Assembly: GCA_032622095.1 (NCBI GenBank)
Contig: CP136061.1
Location: 217,896,373-217,960,372, forward strand
DNA from: Siphonodentalium dalli
Lineage: Eukaryota > Mollusca > Scaphopoda > Gadilida > Siphonodentaliidae
Reading direction: 5' to 3'
DNA: 64,000 nucleotides
A program made the position numbers and the translations under genes. Of this stretch, positions 60,590 to 64,000 are shown piece after piece. Every line of letters starts with the position of its first letter. The first letter of the stretch is position 1. Under the pieces are notes generated by a model. The model saw only the letters and a list, made by a program, of their open reading frames with translations. It made no database searches and was not told where the DNA came from.

Positions 60590-60917
60590 CGTTTACACTT
60601 TTTAGTGTGTTTCAACTTTCAGAACTAAAAAAGTTAAATAAAATCAAGAAATTAGTGAATTAAAAAAAATCAAACGTTAGAACTGATTCATTCCATGTTG
60701 CAACCCGGACATTTTATATATACAAAATGTCATTAATATTCAATGACACGATAGCGAAAGCGTGTCCAAGTTTGACCTTTTATTTGGAGCCGGCCTCAGT
60801 CTCGATATACACTAGAACTTACGGTGCTACTACTGATTCTATTCAATCAGCAGTAGCGCCTAATTTGCTCCATTGACCTATTAAGTGTTATCTGAACAAG
60901 CACAAATTTACACTTAA

Positions 60918-61506
60918 AGGGATACTGTACCCAAAATGTTGTTGTTGGTTTCTATAGTCTCCGAGTCGGAGAATGAGGTAACACTTTTTCCATTATTTGA
61001 AAGTCTGTTAAGTACGAAGTAGTGTTACGGATGGCAAATTTACCGGAATGCAAAAATACAAATTGTCGTTGTCGAGTAATTTTTGTACAGTTTTCAACCA
61101 AATGTATCAAATAAAAGTTATATTATAATAATTAAATGCATACTAGTCCCATATACTCATTTAAGTTATTGTATCGTCACTAGTGAGTGAGTGGCTTGAG
61201 TTTTCTCCCCGTATCATCATAATGTTTTAAACGATCGTGTATGCGATCGGTTTACCAATCCAGTATCCCTCAATTAATTTGATTACGTTTTGTACACGGA
61301 AATTCGTAATTTAATTGACGCCATTTTATGGCTCCAGTCATAAATTCAATTTATATCAAATTATTAACTTTGATTTTAAGATAGCCTATTAACCTGAGCG
61401 TTTAGAGAATACATCTTCGACTCAAATTACTTATGTTTCTATATATTATCGATATTAGATCGTTGTTATCACCGGAAATTTATTGAAAATGGCGTACAGT
61501 ACCCAT
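60918..61506. mobile_element. TTAA family C element
   Basis: This 589-bp element has ends AGGGATACTGTACCC and GGCGTACAGTACCCAT, inverted, between TTAA at 60914-60917 and 61507-61510. It marks the right end of the duplicated block; copy A lacks it. The termini fit the T2/Kolobok TTAA-AGG pattern. Confidence 0.75.
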
Positions 61507-62130
61507 TTAAGCGCAAATAATTTGTGCTTAAGTGCAAGTAAAAATTAATATGCATTGATCCCCCTAAATTAATTTTAAATGGCACAGGCCTAAACACATC
61601 ACTACAGTCTATATAGGCCCACCATATGAGGGAAGCAATTTTAATCCCCAGTAACCCCAATATACCTTTAATGACCATGGAAATAGTATAGATATGTGCA
61701 GGATATGTCTCTTTTATAAAATATACTAGATCTCTGGGATGGAGACACAAATTCTTGGGGACAGGGATGATGATCATATGAAAATAGGGGTCTCCCTTAT
61801 TTCAAGTCAATAAGAACACCATATGAGGGAAGCAAGCCCCCAGTAACCCATAATTCACTATTTATGGCCATGGGAATGGTATATATCTGTGCAGGAGATG
61901 CCCCTCTACTAAAATGTACTAGAGCTCTGGGAGTGAGCCTCGGTGAGGCACCAATTCTTGGGACACCAGGGACAGATATGCTGATATGCATATGGAAATA
62001 TGTTTTTTCTTCAACTTTCGAGTCTGTATGTGGCTACTACTATGGGCCCATGATAATATAATATGAGATGGACTCAATCATTCACAATCAGAGGGAAGTA
62101 AGCGAGTGTTACTGTTAGGTATTTGCGCTT
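61507..62130. repeat. Inverted copy of the 40002-40905 element
   Basis: It shares the CACCATATGAGGGAAGCAA blocks, the GGGCCCAT block and flanking GCGCTTA motifs in reverse orientation to 40002-40905. Confidence 0.75.
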
Positions 62131-62164
62131 ATTAGCGAAAAATGAAAAAGCTGGTGTCATGTTC

Positions 62165-62308
62165 ACAGTTGTTGGAAGATATTATCAAAATACGCTGATA
62201 AGTACACATACAATTACTTTAATAATAATATATATTATTATTACTGAAGTAATGGTGTGTGTATTTGACAATATCATTGGATTTTGATAATAATTTCCAA
62301 CAACTGCA
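62165..62308. mobile_element. Small palindromic MITE
   Basis: CAGTTGTTGGAAGATATTA and its near complement AATTTCCAACAACTG flank an AT-rich palindromic centre. About 144 bp. Confidence 0.65.
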
Positions 62309-62955
62309 GCTGACAACTGTAGTAGTTCCAGGGAAACCCTAACGATTTACACTCTTTTGGGTTTCAGATTGGGTCTGTACAAATCCTATCTGAAGCTCAT
62401 ACCTTTTCTATTTACAGGCGATAAAGGACTCCTGGTGCCAGATTCTGCTTGGTTCTCTTCTTATGGTGACAATAAAGACAAGATTCCACCAAAAGTTCCG
62501 AAATCCGTACCTTGTTGTGCTAAATAAAAGACATTTATCATTTGTCAATTTTGCGCAAACACAATTTATTTCCTGGTTACGTTCGTTTGACTTTCTGTTC
62601 CAGCATGTCAAATTGTTGTCATGCGCAGTGCCATCGTTCAAATTGCACCAGATATCGGAGATACTATATACCGAGACCAACCAATAACAAACGCTAACTA
62701 CCGAGAACAAGTCTAAATGTGATAATTAAGTCATAATAATGTTTAATTATAGTGAATGTATCAGTCTTGAGTGGATATAATACCATATTTGACATTTAAA
62801 ATGACATATTATGGGTATACCGATAACTTGAAACATCATTTAAATTCTTTATTCTCATCACCCATTTAATGCATACACAAATATAATATAATGCATACAT
62901 AAATAAACATATTCATTATAATGTCAGGAAACCTGAATTATAATGAATAGCCAGG
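62309..62955. other. Gene-less stretch
   Basis: Two overlapping open frames on opposite strands (62408-62710 minus, 62463-62687 plus) have no recognisable motif. I make no gene call. Confidence 0.4.
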
Positions 62956-63083
62956 TTTATTAGATATATATATAATATATATTATATAATATACATTATA
63001 TATGTTAAATATGTTATATATGTTTTTACATATGACATATATATATATTTTATTATACATATTATATATATATATATATATAC
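62956..63083. repeat. AT dinucleotide-rich microsatellite
   Basis: Almost pure TA/AT sequence with several internal palindromes, adjoining the terminal palindrome. Confidence 0.85.
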
Positions 63084-63084
63084 T

Positions 63085-64000
63085 AGCCGATGAGCCCGAC
63101 GTTGTCCGGGCTATTCAAAAACCAAATTTCAAGTCGATAGCTCTACCCGTTTCCGAGATCCGGTCTGCGCATGCGCGAAGCTGGCGTCGCACGGGCTCGG
63201 CGACCCGATAAAATTCGTATCCGGGGCAAGATACATTCACATAGCAAATTTCAAGTCGATAGCTCCACCCGTTTCCGAGATCTCGTCTGCGCATGCGCGA
63301 AGCTGGTGTCGCACGGGCTCGGAGACCCGATAAAATTCGTATCCGGGGCAAGATACATTCACATAGCAAATTTCAAGTCGATAGCTCCACCCGTTTCCGA
63401 GATCTCGTCTGCGCATGCGTGAAGCGGGCGCCGCACGGGCTCGCCAATACGACAACGTTCACCGCCTGGTCAAACTACACACACGTACCAAGTTTCGTCC
63501 CGATCGGTCGAGAATCGTAGATTTGTATAAATGACAGACAGACAAACAGACAAACAAACAAACATACATACAGACAGAGGTCTTCAAAATATATATGAGA
63601 TATAATATCTCATATATATTTTGAAGACCTCTGTCTGTATGTATGTTTGTTTGTTTGTTTGTTTGTCTGTCTGTCATTTATACAAATCTACGATTCTCGA
63701 CCGATCGGAACGAAACTTGGTACGTGTGTGTAGTTTGACCAGGCGGTGAACGTTGTCGTATTGGCGAGCCCGTGCGGCGCCCACTTCGCGCATGCGCAGA
63801 CGAGATCTCGGAAACGGGTGGAGCTATCGACTTGAAATTTGGTATGTGAATGTATCTTGCCCCGGATACGAATTTTATCGGGTCGCCGAGCCCGTGCGAC
63901 ACCAGCTTCGCGCATGCGCAGACGAGATCTCGGAAACGGGTGGAGCTATCGACTTGAAATTTGCTATGTGAATGTATCTTGCCCCGGATACGAATTTTAT
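63085..64000. repeat. Large palindrome of ~122-bp tandem repeats, right arm cut by window end
   Basis: The left arm (to 63603) and right arm (from 63605) are near-perfect complements centred on 63604 within GAGATATAATATCTC. Each arm has ~122-bp units with AAATTTCAAGTCGATAGCTC, GCGCATGCGC and GATAAAATTCGTATCC. A unique inner part with ACAGACAGACAAACAGAC-type runs follows. The short simple-sequence runs flank the symmetry point, and the right arm must continue beyond the window. Confidence 0.88.

Larger units (their letters stand above)
46826..60913. repeat. Segmental duplication, copy B (partner 13714-23875)
   Basis: Direct-orientation partner of copy A. It is longer because of insertions at 50270-50796, 52217-53445, 56250-57075, 58164-58662 and extra ~180-bp repeats. 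It lacks about 340 bp present at 17250-17590 in copy A and the nested element of 15380-15891. Confidence 0.9.

Noticed and set aside
62408-62710. Possible 100-residue protein, minus strand
   Set aside because: It overlaps an opposite-strand frame, has no motif and is surrounded by repeats. Not enough to call a gene.

Overview
This window looks like nuclear DNA of a metazoan, most likely a marine invertebrate. It is AT-rich and crowded with non-LTR retrotransposons, short inverted-repeat elements flanked by TTAA, foldback-type inverted repeats, minisatellites and C2H2 zinc-finger sequence. I see no operons, no bacterial signals and no convincing tRNA or rRNA gene. A CR1-like LINE that carries a PHD finger and a 2A-type peptide has published relatives in sea urchins, amphioxus and molluscs. 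Some repeats remind me of mollusc genomes, but the species cannot be fixed from this sequence.

Layout. (1) 1-8599 is a nested retrotransposon stack. A frameshifted LINE is interrupted at 2416-4219 by an 1804-bp element with two nearly identical 451-bp ends and a 4-bp target duplication. A second LINE with an intact long ORF (4592-8086) then follows. (2) 8600-13715 holds repeat fragments and a 2.65-kb inverted repeat whose arms carry zinc-finger fossils. (3) 13714-23875 is copy A of a segmental duplication; its one intact gene is an intronless C2H2 zinc-finger gene (19672-21861, minus strand). (4) 23876-31420 is mostly anonymous DNA with several palindromic elements. (5) 31424-36440 is an inverted structure. 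Its ends are G/C-rich 141-bp tandem repeats in opposite orientation, and it encloses about 31 copies of an 84-bp unit that is a decayed C2H2 finger. (6) 36465-46600 holds a third zinc-finger fossil array and two large inverted-repeat elements, about 3.1 kb and 4.7 kb. (7) 46826-60913 is copy B of the segmental duplication, in direct orientation, with the second intact zinc-finger gene (53560-56019, minus strand) and several extra insertions. (8) 60918-64000 is repeats, ending in a large palindrome cut by the window edge.

How the parts relate. The only sequences that look like maintained genes are the two zinc-finger paralogs and the second LINE's ORF. The paralogs share one architecture: an N-terminal finger, a linker, many C2H2/C2HC fingers and a well conserved Cys-containing C-terminal module. 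They differ by finger gain, loss and a small sequence patch. Because copies A and B are related, one often shows the empty site where the other has an element. This gives direct evidence for TTAA target duplication by several short element families and shows one element inserted inside a member of its own family. Around the intact genes lie at least five fossil zinc-finger arrays. Wherever I translated them, the second zinc-binding Cys of the repeated fingers was usually Tyr. The neighbourhood reads as an expanding and decaying zinc-finger cluster shaped by transposons.
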